This document shows, piece after piece, positions 11,851 through 23,515 of a stretch of DNA of 64,000 bases (its first letter is position 1; each line of letters starts with the position of its first letter). The stretch comes from Fistularia commersonii (lineage: Eukaryota > Chordata > Actinopteri > Syngnathiformes > Fistulariidae). The stretch spans positions 3,162,001 to 3,226,000 of the forward strand of contig JBBMNZ010000015.1 in NCBI GenBank assembly GCA_037954325.1, read 5' to 3'. Below the pieces are notes generated by a model. That model made no database searches and was not told the origin of the DNA. It worked only from the letters and a program-made list of their open reading frames with translations. The translations under genes and the position numbers were made by a program.

Positions 11851-13512
11851 GTAAGAAAGAACTGCCATTGTCATGCAAACATATTGTACAATGTAAAAGT
11901 AGTTAGCAGTTTTAGGAACATTTTCATGTGTAAAATCAATTTTTTTTCCATTTGTGCCTGTTGTAGATCATTATTATGTGGTCATATGCATACTTTTGGA
12001 TCAAACGCACAAAACCACACACTTATTTTAGCACATAATGAAAAGAAGCACTTTGTGTTTGTCACAGGCTACTTTATCTTTTGTTGCCAGTATCTTGTTT
12101 GTTACATTTTACAAAAAATACACGTTTCTGTGTGCCCATCTGTGAGGAGAATGAGGCTAACTTTCTCTCTTTAGTTTTGTTTTCATTTTGTGTACGCTGC
12201 CTACAAAACGTTTCCTAAATCTCTGCCACCTACCACTAGTGAGTGTGTGACAAGTCTGTTGGAAAGGTTCACATCATTGCTCACATCAACACAAGAGTAG
12301 AATAATTAATTTCAGCATTAGCCAGGATGTTTTGAAAGTACAAACATCACAAACATGACAAAATGAACTGAGGTGAAAAATCAAGTTTAATTAATGCTCT
12401 CTTGAACTCGCCAAGCAGTTGCTTGCTCTTATGTGATTGACTCTTTTCACAATTTGCTCTCTCAACCCACATTCTGAAGATGTTTTAGGTGGCCATAAAC
12501 ATTTTTCAACCAGAAACGTAATACAAAGGTCACTCTAGAAATCTGTGTTGCTATTGAGTGTGAGAAAGGTACTTGACCAATGTCAGTTTTTCTAAACTGA
12601 TATTGGTCCATCGTCATCTACTAAAACGTTTACTATGTCTTTTCATTTTATTCAACATGTTATTCCATGTTAAGTATCTATATCCAAATGACCACAAAGG
12701 AAATCCTGTTGCACAATTTAGTTGCAAGAACTACAGTTTTCAAGTAAATACAAAAATAGGCCACCAAAGCACTGATATGTAAAAATACCTCAGAAAGCTT
12801 GTCAGGTGAAAAGGTAAGTCTCTAAATCTGTGCCAGGACCCAAAGTCAGAGGCAGTGACTTTAGGCCAAATGATCTAACTCAAAGTCTACAAAACAAGAG
12901 TTAGATCACCTTTTGACACAACCTGGACTTGTAAATTTCTAAAAACCACAATTTATCTGATCCTAGAGTCCTTTGGGGAAGTAAATAGTGATGAGCTCAG
13001 TTTGCTTAGTCTACCAAGCAGGTTCAAACTGTGAGCAGCGTGATATTAGTTGTTTTACAGAGGGGTAAAACTCTGTGCTCTGTATAACAATGAAAAAGGG
13101 TTGATGTGCTGCAAACCATGTAGCGACTGTAAAGGGAAAAGAGAATTTTTGCAAGGACTCAACAAAATTGTTTAATTCCATTGATGGGAATAACCAGCCA
13201 ACCTCTGTCACAGAAATGGCTTCCCAATCTTTTTTGGGAGTTGTTTGTTCCAAATATTTATAGTAGTTCAATGCCTCATCGCCTCTATGCTGATCGCATC
13301 ATGTCTAGCAAGTGCACACATTTACTTCACACAGTTGTCTTGTATACAAAGGAGAGTGGATTTGGTACAGAAAAAGATTCCTGTAACTAACCAGTAAACT
13401 ATGCATTCAAAAGGGCACTGAACATGGTGGTCGACCCGCCAAACATTCCAGAGCAAGAAGGCAGTTGGAAGGCGAAGGGAAAGTTCTTGGCGGGCTGAGG
13501 ACTGGCTGGCAG
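11851..13512 (+). other. Intron
   Basis: AT-rich sequence after the giant exon donor. I see no mobile element or further exon. Confidence 0.55.
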
Positions 13513-13668
13513 GGGGTTGCAGGTCAAGATGGAAGTGTCCAGCAGCAGAGACTTAAGTGTTCAGATGATCTCTGGATCGAAGAGCAAAAGAAATACAAAC
13601 GCAAACTGACGAAATCCAGGGGGAGTCTGGGCCATCTCGACACTATGTTCCCTGAAGACATGGACAAA
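13513..13668 (+). CDS. arhgef4: arhgef4 exon, start of APC-binding region
   Basis: The segment CSDDLWIEEQKKYKRKL resembles the VDDLWLEKTQRKKLQ segment of Asef, the start of the region that binds the armadillo repeats of APC. The donor is good (GACAAA|gtaaga) and phase 0. The left boundary is uncertain: the frame is open from 13387, the polypyrimidine tract is poor, and AG acceptors keeping phase 0 end at 13512 (chosen) or 13542. The exon gives about 52 codons. In Asef this region together with the SH3 domain folds back on the catalytic DH domain; APC binding relieves that inhibition and activates Rac1/Cdc42 exchange, promoting cell migration. It fits in phase between the giant exon and the next exon. 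Confidence 0.75.
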
Positions 13669-14020
13669 GTAAGATTTTGGACAAAAGCCACACGAGCTGC
13701 AAGTCCCACGATTGACACCTTGGAAATCTTTTCAGTCGTCCATCTACCACCTCTGCCTTGCCTCTGCATTTCTTTTCCTTCAAAGACGGCCTTAGTGTTC
13801 GTCAACTATTTCTTGAGGAAATAAGGCTACGTTGTCTGTATCCTGACCTCTCCTTGTTCTCTTTTTCTTGTTCGACCTTGTTTTTCTCCAGTTTCCTAAA
13901 CCTTGATGCATGCATGCGCATCTAACTCATGTTCATGCTGGTACATGCTCAGTTCACTAACATGGACTTGTTGTGTGTGACATTGCATATGTAAACCAAG
14001 TTATTTTCTCACCCGAACAG
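13669..14020 (+). other. Short intron
   Basis: Bounded by gtaaga and a pyrimidine-containing acceptor (ttattttctcacccgaacag). Nothing else recognised. Confidence 0.6.
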
Positions 14021-14144
14021 GGTCAGGCCGGAGTATCCTTGGGGCCTATCGAGGCCTACAGAGGAATGTCCCTCAAGGATCGCTGCTTCTCACAGAGCAC
14101 CCCAGTTGGATTAGATTGCCTGGGCTGGAGAAGACACATCTCCT
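14021..14144 (+). CDS. arhgef4: arhgef4 exon, APC-binding region (middle)
   Basis: Begins in phase 0 after acceptor gaacag and ends after one base of a split codon at a strong donor (T|gtaagt), that is phase 1. It encodes 41 complete codons, starting GQAGVSLGPIEAYRGMSL. The part SLKDRCFSQSTPVGLDCLGW resembles the human Asef stretch SLNLPRRSHPLSQSAPTG followed by LNHMGW, including the Ser-Gln-Ser and Gly-Trp positions. The split codon completes with CT at 53463 to give serine. The next exon of the same transcript is more than 39 kb away, and another promoter lies within that intron. Assignment rests on the Asef resemblance plus phase agreement on both sides. Confidence 0.8.
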
Positions 14145-14194
14145 GTAAGTATCTCCTCCTTTTCACCCTTCTACTTTAAGAAGTACATGTCTGT

Positions 14195-14690
14195 GGAGGT
14201 TCTCAATCATCCAGGTGATGGTGAATTCTTGTCAAAGCCTCCTTGTCGTGGCAACTGGACTTGAATTTCTTCACTTGAAGACGTTTCCGTCCTCATCCGA
14301 GAAGCTTCTTCAGTTCCAATGGCCTGTGGGGAGTTTCTGAATATAACTGCACAACTACCGTGTGATCCAATAGGTTTTACACCTTTGTTTCAAACTCGGA
14401 GAAGTTTGGCTTTACTTTTTCACATTCTTATCCAGGTAATCCCCAAAAGTTGCTCCTTTGTCCCCACCTAACGACAGCCCAATTAGAAAAACAACCCCCT
14501 TTGACCTAGTTTCTGCCGATTAACTCTTCCATTTGCATAACAAGCCATCGTAACCCAGACCGCCCACAACTGTGGCAGTAATATTCGGGAACTCCCCACA
14601 GGACAGTGGAGCTGAAGAAGCCCTCGAATGAGAGGTGAAACATCTTCAAGTCCAATTGCCACGGAAACAAGATTTTGACAAGAAGAGGAA
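14195..14690. repeat. Foldback (inverted-repeat) mobile element remnant
   Basis: Two arms of roughly 95 bases face each other. The left arm (about 14246-14335) contains ggcaactggacttgaa, gaagacgtttcc, catccgagaagcttcttcag and ctgtggggagtt. The right arm (about 14588-14678) contains the reverse complements of these with mismatches (aactccccacag, gctgaagaag, gaggtgaaacatcttcaagt, ccaattgcca). The 250 bases between are unrecognised. The arm sequence recurs widely in fish genomes; I do not assign a class with certainty. Confidence 0.75.
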
Positions 14691-16774
14691 ATACATTTTT
14701 TGGTTATACAAGACGTGTTTTAAATGTGAAATCAGATTAGCCTTTTCATACTGATACCAGCTTGGTTTGATATATGATGTATTTGGCCCGAAATGATTAG
14801 GGCCACTATGAAACGCAAATTGGCAACACCTCCCACATGCCTTCTTCATATTCATTAAGATTCAATTATTTTTCCTGCAAGAACTTTCTCCCTAATGGTA
14901 GTAGTAAATTATCCACTAATATTGACCAAAGCAACTACTGCTTTGAAAACACTCTTCCTTTACTAATGGGCCTAGGATTGGACAATTGTACATGTGCTAA
15001 AATGAAATGTGTCATCTTTTCCGAGAGAATTTCTTCTCTTTCATCATGTTGTCTCTCCATCGTGAGGGTTCAATCTTGAATGCTCATAACTCTTCCATCT
15101 ACTTAGAGATCTGCTTAATAATTTACATGCAGCCCCTCTGCCATGCTGATTGAAAGCATACTGATGAAAGATTTTGGTCAGTTGTTTATTCCAGATGTGA
15201 TAAGATGTTTATCCTCCTGTGCAACGGTGATTCAGAATAAATGAGTGACATTTTTGAACTGTGGTAGTTTGTAATACGAAATGAGTTTGTAGAGTTTCAT
15301 TTTTAATTTTTTTTTTCTTTTTCCTTTGAATTTTTAGACACTTTGGAAATGTAGTCTAAATGGAATCTATTGAAATGATTTTCATTCAGTTAGGGGTTTC
15401 AAACCAACTATTTGACACATTTAAGCCCTTCCAATGTTAAACCACCATAACAAATCAGTGTTAAAAACACCAAATGAAATAATATCCTTAGTGCTCGTCA
15501 GTAGCATTTCTCATTTTTAGTTGATTTTAGATTAGTTTACTTGTCAATATATTTATTACCTGTAAACCCTGAGCAGCAGTAGCCTCAGAGATGGACTCAC
15601 ACATGTTCTGAGTCTTGAGCCTCATAACTAAAGTGACTAGGAAAGCCATGATGAATAATTTCATATGTTTTCCAACCAAGTCCATTGTAATAATGAAGGA
15701 GGCTGCACTTCAGATTAACATTCTTGAGTGGAGGGTTTGAAATCAACGTCTAATGAAAGTCCACACAAAAAAATAACTAATGTTACATCGCACAGGAGAA
15801 CTTGGGTCATGTGCTCTTGTCAGACCATAACATTGCAGGCTATTATTTCAAAGTCTTATCTGAAATGTTTTTTTGCTCCAAAATGTCTGCGAAGAGTTGA
15901 GGAAAAAAAAAGCTTGATGGCGGATTGTCTGAATCTGCCGACGGTCATCAAACTATTGTTTAGAAATACAGTGGATTGTGCGGGTGTGCATTGTTATCGA
16001 GGTAGAGGAGCTCTTTGTCTGGTTGATCCAGTTGCGCTGATGTACTTCCTTCTTCAACCTGCAGGCTGCAGTAAGTCCTCACTTCTATATAGTGTCTGTA
16101 CATACCTCACATCAGGTGCAATGACTGTTTTATTAATACATGATTCTTCAGGCTATCTCCATGTCTGTGCAGAAGCAGCCCTCCATGACAAACAACTGTG
16201 AGGTTTATGTCAGCAGTATTAAAATTATGATTAAGATAACAGAAACAGTTCACACTCAGACTCAAAAACTGTAATCTCAGTGCAGTTTAATAATTGGATG
16301 GCTGTCTACTTGTGTTTCCTTAGCCTTTAATAATATTTTGTTATTTTTTGTTGTTTCTGAATTATAATAAATTTATTGCGCAATAGAAATACGTTTTTTC
16401 AAATACTTATTGCCATAAAATCAAAAATTGACATTTTTTCCACTTTTAGTGTTTGAGTTGAGCTATTATAACTGTTTATTAACATGTATGTCATGTTAAA
16501 AATTAATCTTAAAGCATTATTTAGTGACACACTCAATATTTTTGGTTGAATGTAGACTAATGAATAACATTGTAAATCAAAGGTCATGAATTGATTACTT
16601 GGATTTTTTTGTAACAAAGTATCAAAAGCATCGTGATTCACCTCAGAAACACAGACCAATATGTGATGACAAACCCTTGTTTACCGCCATTATTCTATTA
16701 ATTCACAACAAACAAGTAAAATATGAGCTTAAAGTTAGATGTCTTTTAAATGAGAAAAAAATCCAGCCATCCAT
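14691..16774 (+). other. Intronic stretch without recognised features
   Basis: AT-rich, with only short chance open frames. No gene, RNA or clear mobile element recognised. Confidence 0.5.
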
Positions 16775-17105
16775 TTTCCACAGCTTTTTCTGCACTCAGG
16801 GTCCTGGGAATGGTGGAGCCTATCCCATCTCTCAACTGGCAGGAGGCAGGGTACATCTCGGACCGATTCATGGGGCCACACATAGATTCAAACAACTCGT
16901 CACTCTCTCAGTTATACATCTGAGCAATTTTTCCAATTTACTCCAAATGACCTCCTGAATGTTTTGGACTGAGGGAGGAAACTGAACAACCTGGAGGAAA
17001 ATGCATACAGACGTGGGGAAAACATGCAAACTCCACACAGAAAGGCCGAATTCTACTAGGGTCCATTGTGCTGTGAGGTGGAAGCATTAACCACTCTACC
17101 AATGA
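16775..17105 (-). repeat. Teleost interspersed repeat, reverse copy
   Basis: Carries ccatccattttccacagc at one end, then cctatcccatctctcaactgg, gggccacacatagattcaaa, ttttggactgagggaggaaac, ggggaaaacatgcaaactcc and cattaaccactctacca. These are the standard phrases of an abundant fish repeat, with moderate divergence. No protein is encoded. Confidence 0.85.
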
Positions 17106-17872
17106 GGAATAAAATACAGCTTCGAAAAGGATTTCAAAATATTTCCTATTAGTTACTGGTGATCATATCATCAATATATTTCTATAGATCCATTGCTGCT
17201 ATCCTAACACCAGTCTCCTCTATTTAAATTCCAAATAGAATAGAGGGGTGTAGAATCCACAGAGGATTTAATTGGACTTTTTTTTTTCTTTCCAATTACC
17301 ATTTACTTTTCCTCCAGCTCATCGATGTATGTTGTCATTTACCTTGTGAACTTGGTCTGAAAACAGCATGCTCCCTCTCAGAGGGTGAGCTCATTGGTTT
17401 TCTGCAGATGCGCTCAGTATGATTGAATTAAATGTTTCTAAATTGAATTGGGAGCCAAATGCAAGACAAGTGGTGTGCCACCTCTGTGTGCTTGGGTTGT
17501 CTAGGATCGAAGATGGGTCTGCACACATAATAAAAAGCCACTGTAATCCTCCGACACAATGCTGTGCATTACTCACGTCCTCAGCCAAGCAGAGTTCATT
17601 CGTACTGTTATATTTCTACTCTCTTTCTGGCCCGTAATCTTATTATGGACAGCTCACAAAGTCTTTGACAGTCTGATCCCCAAAAATCAAGTGTTCGCTC
17701 AGGCAAAGTTTTGATCATCTTGAAATAGGCTAAGTCTGATTCATTTTTATTAAAGCTGAACATTTAAAACCATAATCTTACTTACTGTCCCGTTGAAACT
17801 GTATCTTTGATGTTAATTTTTTCCTTCATGTGCATTGTTCATGTGTTTCATTTATACATGCATACAAACATA
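17106..17872 (+). other. Intronic stretch, nothing recognised
   Basis: AT-rich sequence between two repeats; no supported feature. Confidence 0.5.
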
Positions 17873-17949
17873 CACTATATGGCCAAAAGTATTCACTCAC
17901 CTGCCTTGATTCGCATATGAATAAGTGACATCCCATTCCTTATCCATCG

Positions 17950-18912
17950 GGTTCACAATGACGTTGATCCAGCCTTTGCAGCTATAAGAGCTTCAACTCT
18001 TCTGGGAAGGCTGTCCACAAGGTTCAGGAGTGTGTTTATGGGAACTTTTCACAATTTTTTCAGAATCACATTTCTGAGGTCACACGCTGACGTTGGATGA
18101 GAAGGCCTGGCTCTCAGTCTCTGCTCTAATTCATCCCAAAGGTGTTCTATCAAGTTGAGGTCAGGACTCTGTGCAGGCCAGTCAAGTTCATCCACACCAG
18201 ACTTTGTCATCCATGTCTATATGGAACTTGCTTTGTGCACTGGTGCACAGTCATGTTGGAAAAGGAAGGGGCCAACCTCAAACTGTTCGCACAAATTTGG
18301 GAGCATGGAATTGTCCAAAACATCTTGGTATGCTGAAGCTTTCAGAGTTCCGTTCACTGGAACTAAGGGGCCAATCCCAGTTCCTGAAAAACAACAACAC
18401 CATAATCCCCCCTCCACCAAACTTCACACTTGGCACAATGCAGTCAGACAAGTACCGTTCTCCTGGCAACTGCCAAACACAGACCTGTCAATCAGATTGC
18501 CAGATGGAGAAGCAGAATTCGTCACTCCAGAGAGTCCGTTGACGGCGTGCTTGGATGCAACTGCTCGGCCATGGAAACCCATTCTATGAAACTCTCTCCG
18601 CACTGGTCTTGAGCTAATCTGAAGGCCGCATGAAGTTTGGTGGTCTGTAGCGATTGACTCTGCAGAAGGTTGGCGATCTCTTGGCACTATCTGCCTCAAC
18701 ATTGGCTGAACCTGCTCTGTCAGTTTACCTGGCCTACCCCTTTGTGGATGAGTTGCTGTCTTTCCCAAACACTTCAGTGTTCTTATAATACAGCTGACGG
18801 TTGACTGTGGAATATTAAGGAGAAACGAAATTTTACAACCGGATTTGTGGCACCGGTGGGATCCTATCACAGTTACACACTGGAATTCACTGAGCTCCTG
18901 AGAGCAACCCAT
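17950..18912 (-). pseudogene. Tc1-like transposase, broken
   Basis: On the minus strand the frame opens at 18912 with MGCSQELSEFQ. It continues through a helix-turn-helix segment (IPQSTVSCIIRTLK) and the GRP linker (HPQRGRPGKLTEQVQP) to SCGLQISSRPVRREFHRMGF. After ASKHAVN roughly 70 bases are missing and the frame shifts. A catalytic-core piece around LWSDEF is readable in another frame, then [20 protein letters not shown] and FQHDCAPVHKAS, and near 18110-18170 a SPDLN..EHLWDEL-type end. All pieces expected for a Tc1 DDE transposase are in order, but in at least three frames, so no enzyme can be made. Confidence 0.9.
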
Positions 18913-18934
18913 CCTGTCACAAATGTTTGTAAAA

Positions 18935-19170
18935 CACCGGTGGGTGGAATGGCACAGGAGGTAGAGCAATTGTCTTTGAAACCGAACATTTCGGGTTCGA
19001 TTGCTGGCTCCTCCTTACGTGTCGTAGTGTTGAGCAAGACACTGAACCCCTAACTGCTCCCCTGGTGCTGGTGGACAGTAGCCAACTGCTCATGGCTCAT
19101 CCATGATTGGTTACATGCAGAGAATGAATTTCCCCACGAGGGATTAATAAAGTATATATAAAAAAAAAAA
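18935..19170 (+). mobile_element. tRNA-derived SINE nested in the Tc1 element
   Basis: The head resembles a tRNA gene promoter: tggcacaggaggtagagcaa (A-box-like) and gggttcgattgctggctcct (B-box-like). It continues with gagcaagacactgaacccct, a phrase typical of fish SINEs, and ends in a poly-A of ten or more bases. It interrupts Tc1 sequence between tttgtaaaa and gcagtccac, so it arrived after the transposon. A long target duplication is not clear. A related, older copy lies at 51.3 kb. Confidence 0.85.
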
Positions 19171-19284
19171 GCAGTCCACATGCCTTGGTGCTATATTTTA
19201 TACACCTGTGGCCATGGAAGTGATTGGAACACCTCATTCCAATTATTTGGATTGGTGAGCAAATACTTATGGCCCTATAGTGTA

Positions 19285-19496
19285 TATATGCAGTTATATA
19301 TTGTAAGCAGTGTGCAAAAATATTGCATATTTTAGGCAAGTTTCATTTGTATGATTCGAGGCATTTATAGTTTAAAGTTGCTTAATCACTTTATTTGAAA
19401 ATGAATTGTGCAAACCCTTGATTGGTATCCCCCCCAGCTTGGAAAATAAAAACTGTAACTCTCAGTGTAATATACACACGTACACAGACGCAGACA

Positions 19497-19550
<54 letters not shown>

Positions 19551-19979
19551 ACACAAACATACCCAAGGGGTTCCTGACCTCCACTTTAGGACCACTATTC
19601 TGTAATACCAAGGAATTAAATCTATATATCTTTTCGCTGTAGATGTTTCGAGAAGCAGTTTACATTAGTGTGTGTGTGTGTATGTGTATGTGTGTGTTCT
19701 AGGAGGTGTTACAGCTTTTTTTTTTCCCTCCACACCTTAATGGATACTGCGCTGTTAGGGAGCCACCCGTGCTGTCGCTTGCGGGCAAAACGACCAGATC
19801 GAGCTGCAGAATCCCCCTGCAGGACCCCCACTGATGTCAGCCGAGTGAGGGAGAGAGATAGAGAGCGAGAGAGAGAGAGAGGGAGGGGGGTGAGGGAGGG
19901 AGATGTGAGTTAATGTGAGGAAATGGAGCAGTGAGCAAATGAGTGGAGAGTTCCGGCAAGAGAAGAGGTAGCCACTGTA
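19285..19979 (+). other. Microsatellite-rich flank of the alternative promoter
   Basis: Contains a CA run (about 19501-19545), a GT run (about 19668-19694) and a purine tract (19849-19905: GA repeats, then G-rich). Purine tracts of this kind are common near promoters. No protein is supported. Confidence 0.6.
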
Positions 19980-20216
19980 TGACGGGTGGTCCAGAGCAGC
20001 GAGGTAAAGGGAGGCAAGGAGGGCTGCTCCAGCGATCTTGTTCACTTCTGTTCTTGGAGGAGGAAGCAGCGAGTTGACAGCTGGAGCTTACCTCAGCGAA
20101 TAGTAACAGCGCAGTACTCTACCTCTTCTCCATTCAATCCCTGCTTGGGGACTGAAGCACCTGCCTGTTCTTCATATCTTCACCGCTCACCCCTAGTCAC
20201 CCGCCCGCCCGTCCGG
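19980..20216 (+). promoter_or_regulatory. Likely alternative promoter / 5' UTR region
   Basis: This GC-richer block, preceded by a purine tract, leads without a splice acceptor into the ATG at 20217. No TATA box is evident. The assignment follows from the first-exon structure and is an inference. Confidence 0.45.
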
Positions 20217-20481
20217 ATGCGGACCCAGCAGGGCTCGGATGGGGGCGTCCCCCTGCCCAGGGGTAGCTGTGGGAGCAGTGGCAGTTCCGGGCTTTCGCCA
20301 GGGTCTGACTCAGACGGAGGGAGCCCGACAGGTGGAGCGGTGGACAGCATGGGGGATGCAGGTCTTGGCGGGGGTGGTGGAACTATCGGAGGAGGTGGAG
20401 GAGGAGGAGGTAGCTTGGGCGGCACGTTGAGGGGGGTCCTATCTCGCTATTGGAGCTTGGAGAGTCTCCACTCTACCACAG
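20217..20481 (+). CDS. arhgef4: arhgef4 alternative first exon (short isoform)
   Basis: Starts at ATG 20217 and encodes 88 codons plus one base, ending at donor ACAG|gtaagc in phase 1. The phase excludes joining the phase 0 acceptors at 14021 or 63439 but fits the phase 1 acceptor at 53463, giving a GCT alanine codon at the junction. The protein start is MRTQQGSDGGVPLPRG, followed by Ser/Gly-rich sequence, two poly-Gly runs and a less repetitive end, LRGVLSRYWSLESLHSTT. GC content is well above the surroundings, as for a promoter-proximal exon. The resulting isoform would lack the giant exon and the first two APC-binding-region exons but keep the acidic part and SH3 domain. The low-complexity start is hard to align, so identification rests on phase, donor quality, GC content and position. 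Confidence 0.7.
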
Positions 20482-21296
20482 GTAAGCACTCCTCCCAACC
20501 CCCGTGCAAACAACACACCCCGTGAAAATCGCAACAGAAGTCTGGATGTGTGCGCTGCTTTGTGTGTACAGATGCACCCCGGCAGGCTCACACACTGCCA
20601 GGAGTGTGTTCCCAAAGGAGAGGTCTTTTTATTTTATTTTTTTTCTACACTTGGTGTGTGTTTGTGTGTGCATGCGTGCGCGCACGAGCACATCATGATG
20701 ACATCCATTCAGAAGGCTGGTGCGTGTTTATGTGTCTGGGTGGGCCGACTGCTCGGCTTTCTAGTCATGCAGAACGAGCTTCGCCCTTCACAGTTTCTTA
20801 CCTTCTCCTTCTCACGTTCAGATTTGCGTGCGCGCGCAAATACGTGCACGCGCACGGGTCACTCAGTACACCGGGTTTTTGTCAGTACACTGAAACCCTT
20901 GTCATGTTAGCCCGCAGTTAGGAAAAAAAACACTGTCGGATCACGTTTCTCAAGCTCTGAAGGCAAGCGTTGAAATCTTCTGATGTCATAATGAGTTTTT
21001 TCCTTTCTTTAATTAAGTGACATCAATAAATAAATGCAGAGGGATTTTCTGAGGGACACAAACCAAATGTCTGTCAAGGATGGGTCTTCCAGAGTGGAAT
21101 TTTGGTACAGGAAGGTGGGGGTGTCTCATGATGATTCGGTGTCAGAAATAATGTAATATGATTATAGATAAACCATTTTATCTATTGCTGTTCTAAAAGA
21201 CAAATCCCCCCAAAAATAGCCAAAAAGCTCTATGTACATGCACATTTCATTATAGCTTCTTACGGGTACAGTGGGGGGGTCAATGGACTCGCAGTT

Positions 21297-21297
<1 letters not shown>

Positions 21298-21362
<65 letters not shown>

Positions 21363-21376
21363 GCGTGTGTGTGTGA
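21298..21376 (+). repeat. (GT)n microsatellite
   Basis: About 28 uninterrupted GT units, then GCGT-interrupted units. Confidence 0.95.
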
Positions 21377-23359
21377 GTGGTGGGATGTAAATCACTACAA
21401 GAACCTTCCTACAGCGTTTATATTTTTAACTAACCATTAAACCTAAAACTTTGATAGAAAATTCTCCAAAAACATTGCATAATTTTAGCAAGACAAAATT
21501 GAAAATTTACTGGGATGTTTAATGGAACCCTCCCCCTCGAATGTCACAAAACTGTTTTCTTGAATTGACTTCACCTTCATTGAATTGTCCTTTGTTTGGA
21601 ACTGGACAGTTGTTTTGTATACTTGCTGAAATGTCAGCTGAAAATATGTTTTTAGACTATTTTATACAGAAAGCTTAGCTGTGGGATGCTTTCCATATTG
21701 TTTAGACATAGATTACTTATTACATTTTTCTGAATTCAACTTCTTATTGATAACAAAAATTACTGTATTGCAGTTCATTCTGATTTATAATGAGTGTAAT
21801 TTTGGATCTTTGCATTTTAATATGGAAAACATAATCGCATTAAAAGACCTTGCGCAGATGTACAAGCAGTAATACCACTGCAAGTGATCATCCTAATTAC
21901 AACTTGAGTCAGATAAATGTCATATTCAACCTAGAATCTTCAATGTTTTAATGTGATGTTATATTAAGTTGTATTCAGTTAAACAAGAAAAGAAAATACA
22001 AAAATTAAACAACCAAAAAATACAAACCGCAAAATTACATGAATATGTGAGTCTACTCATTGAGCCTTTTAATGTATGTAGAATAGGGTATTAAGCTTGA
22101 ACAGTAGTTATTCTACAGGTATTGCTGTATGAGGGTACAATGATATTATGTAACAATAGAGTAATAACAATATAATACAGAAACAGTTGTACATTTATGA
22201 TGGTGATAAAATGTAATTAAATTTAAAAAGAAGGAATAAAAATGGTTGATCAGTTGCATTGACCTGTCTCAGCCACCTTATCTCCCTCAGGTTAAAAGGT
22301 AACACACACACTCGTGTAATTCGGTATGAAATCACAAGTCATCTTCTGAATAATTAACCAACCACATACCGTATATAGGGATCCCTTGTGACCCTATCAC
22401 TGACAATATTCCTAGCCTGTTGTGTGTGTGTGTGTGTATCGCCTTTTTGTGAATTATTGCATTTGTGTGCTGTGTGGACTCATAATGTTATGTGCATATT
22501 AGACTTTATTAAGTACACCAATAACTATTCTACATGTACAATACGTAGGCATTGGCAGATTGTAAATCATATATCCCTACTCTACTTCTATACCAGCTAC
22601 AAATCAATTCAGTAATTAATCAAAAATAAATCGATGTTATCGTAAATACATTTCAGCCATAACTATTGCTCCAAATCATATATTAAAACATAAAAATGCT
22701 GACAGCACACTTTAAGATAACATCATCCATGAATATAATTCAAAACAACAATGGAAGGATAGTATTTTGTATAAACACCCAGCCAGAACAAAAGTTAAGC
22801 AAATCAGTGAAATACTAAACTGAAGAAAATACCTACAAAATGCCTAAATATGTAAATAAGTACAACAGGAATAAATGTAAAGCTTTCATAGCTTCTGTCT
22901 CTGGGAGGTGAGTTTCACTGACAAATGGACAAACTGTCTTACAACTTTTATTTTGAAAGAGTTTCACCATCAAACAGCTCAGTTATGCTAATCACCACTT
23001 CCGTTATAATGCCGATGTCGAACTATTTAGGTTCTTTCCCCTCAAAATAAATTCCAACATCATCTCTGCAAGTTAGTTGAAGCACACAAGGAATTTAAGG
23101 TGTGTTGTTTTTTTTTTTTTATTAACACAGATTTTCAAGTTACTGCTTGAAATTTCTTGCTGATCATTATATGATCTTAGTGTCATTTTAGGTAACTCCT
23201 AGCTGGTTCACTCATGGCAATTTCTTGTGATTTTTTTTAAAGTAAAATAATGAGTGCAAATAAGAAAATGTATTTGGAAATATAAGTTCTGAAATGATTT
23301 AAAAAAGGAAATAATAATAACATATATAAATAAACAAACAACCATTCACTCATTCATTC

Positions 23360-23515
23360 GGGGAAATTTTCCCAATTGACCTGCATGTTTTTGGATTCAA
23401 GGAGGAAACCCATGCAGACACAGGGAGAACATGCAAACTCCACACAGAGAGGTCCTCTTGTCGGAATCGAACCACTGTGCACCGAGCGCCACTGTGCCGC
23501 CCACATTCACCAAGC
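23360..23515 (-). repeat. Teleost interspersed repeat fragment, reverse copy
   Basis: Shows cctgcatgtttttggattca, ggaggaaacc, agggagaacatgcaaactcc and acacagagaggtcc, ending in cgccactgtgccgccc. Same family as the copy at 16.8 kb but only its tRNA-like/distal part. Confidence 0.85.

Larger units (their letters stand above)
17873..19282 (-). mobile_element. Tc1-like transposon with both terminal repeats
   Basis: The left end reads cactatatggccaaaagtat and the right end, reverse-complemented, cactatagggccataagtat; both continue into ctcacc-like sequence. The repeats are flanked by TA at 17871-17872 and 19283-19284, as expected for Tc1/mariner target duplication. The body carries a broken transposase on the minus strand, and a SINE is inserted between the transposase start and the right end. 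The total of 1410 bases includes about 236 bases of SINE, so the original element would be about 1.2 kb, shortened by deletions. Confidence 0.9.

Noticed and set aside
11851..12174. Continuation of the giant open frame past 11850
   Set aside because: A consensus donor sits at 11851, the composition turns intronic, and the residues after it lack any resemblance to the expected downstream Asef sequence.
20180..20425. Proline-rich minus-strand frame opposite the alternative first exon
   Set aside because: It is the complement of the glycine-rich coding exon on the + strand; poly-Pro is the mirror of poly-Gly codons.
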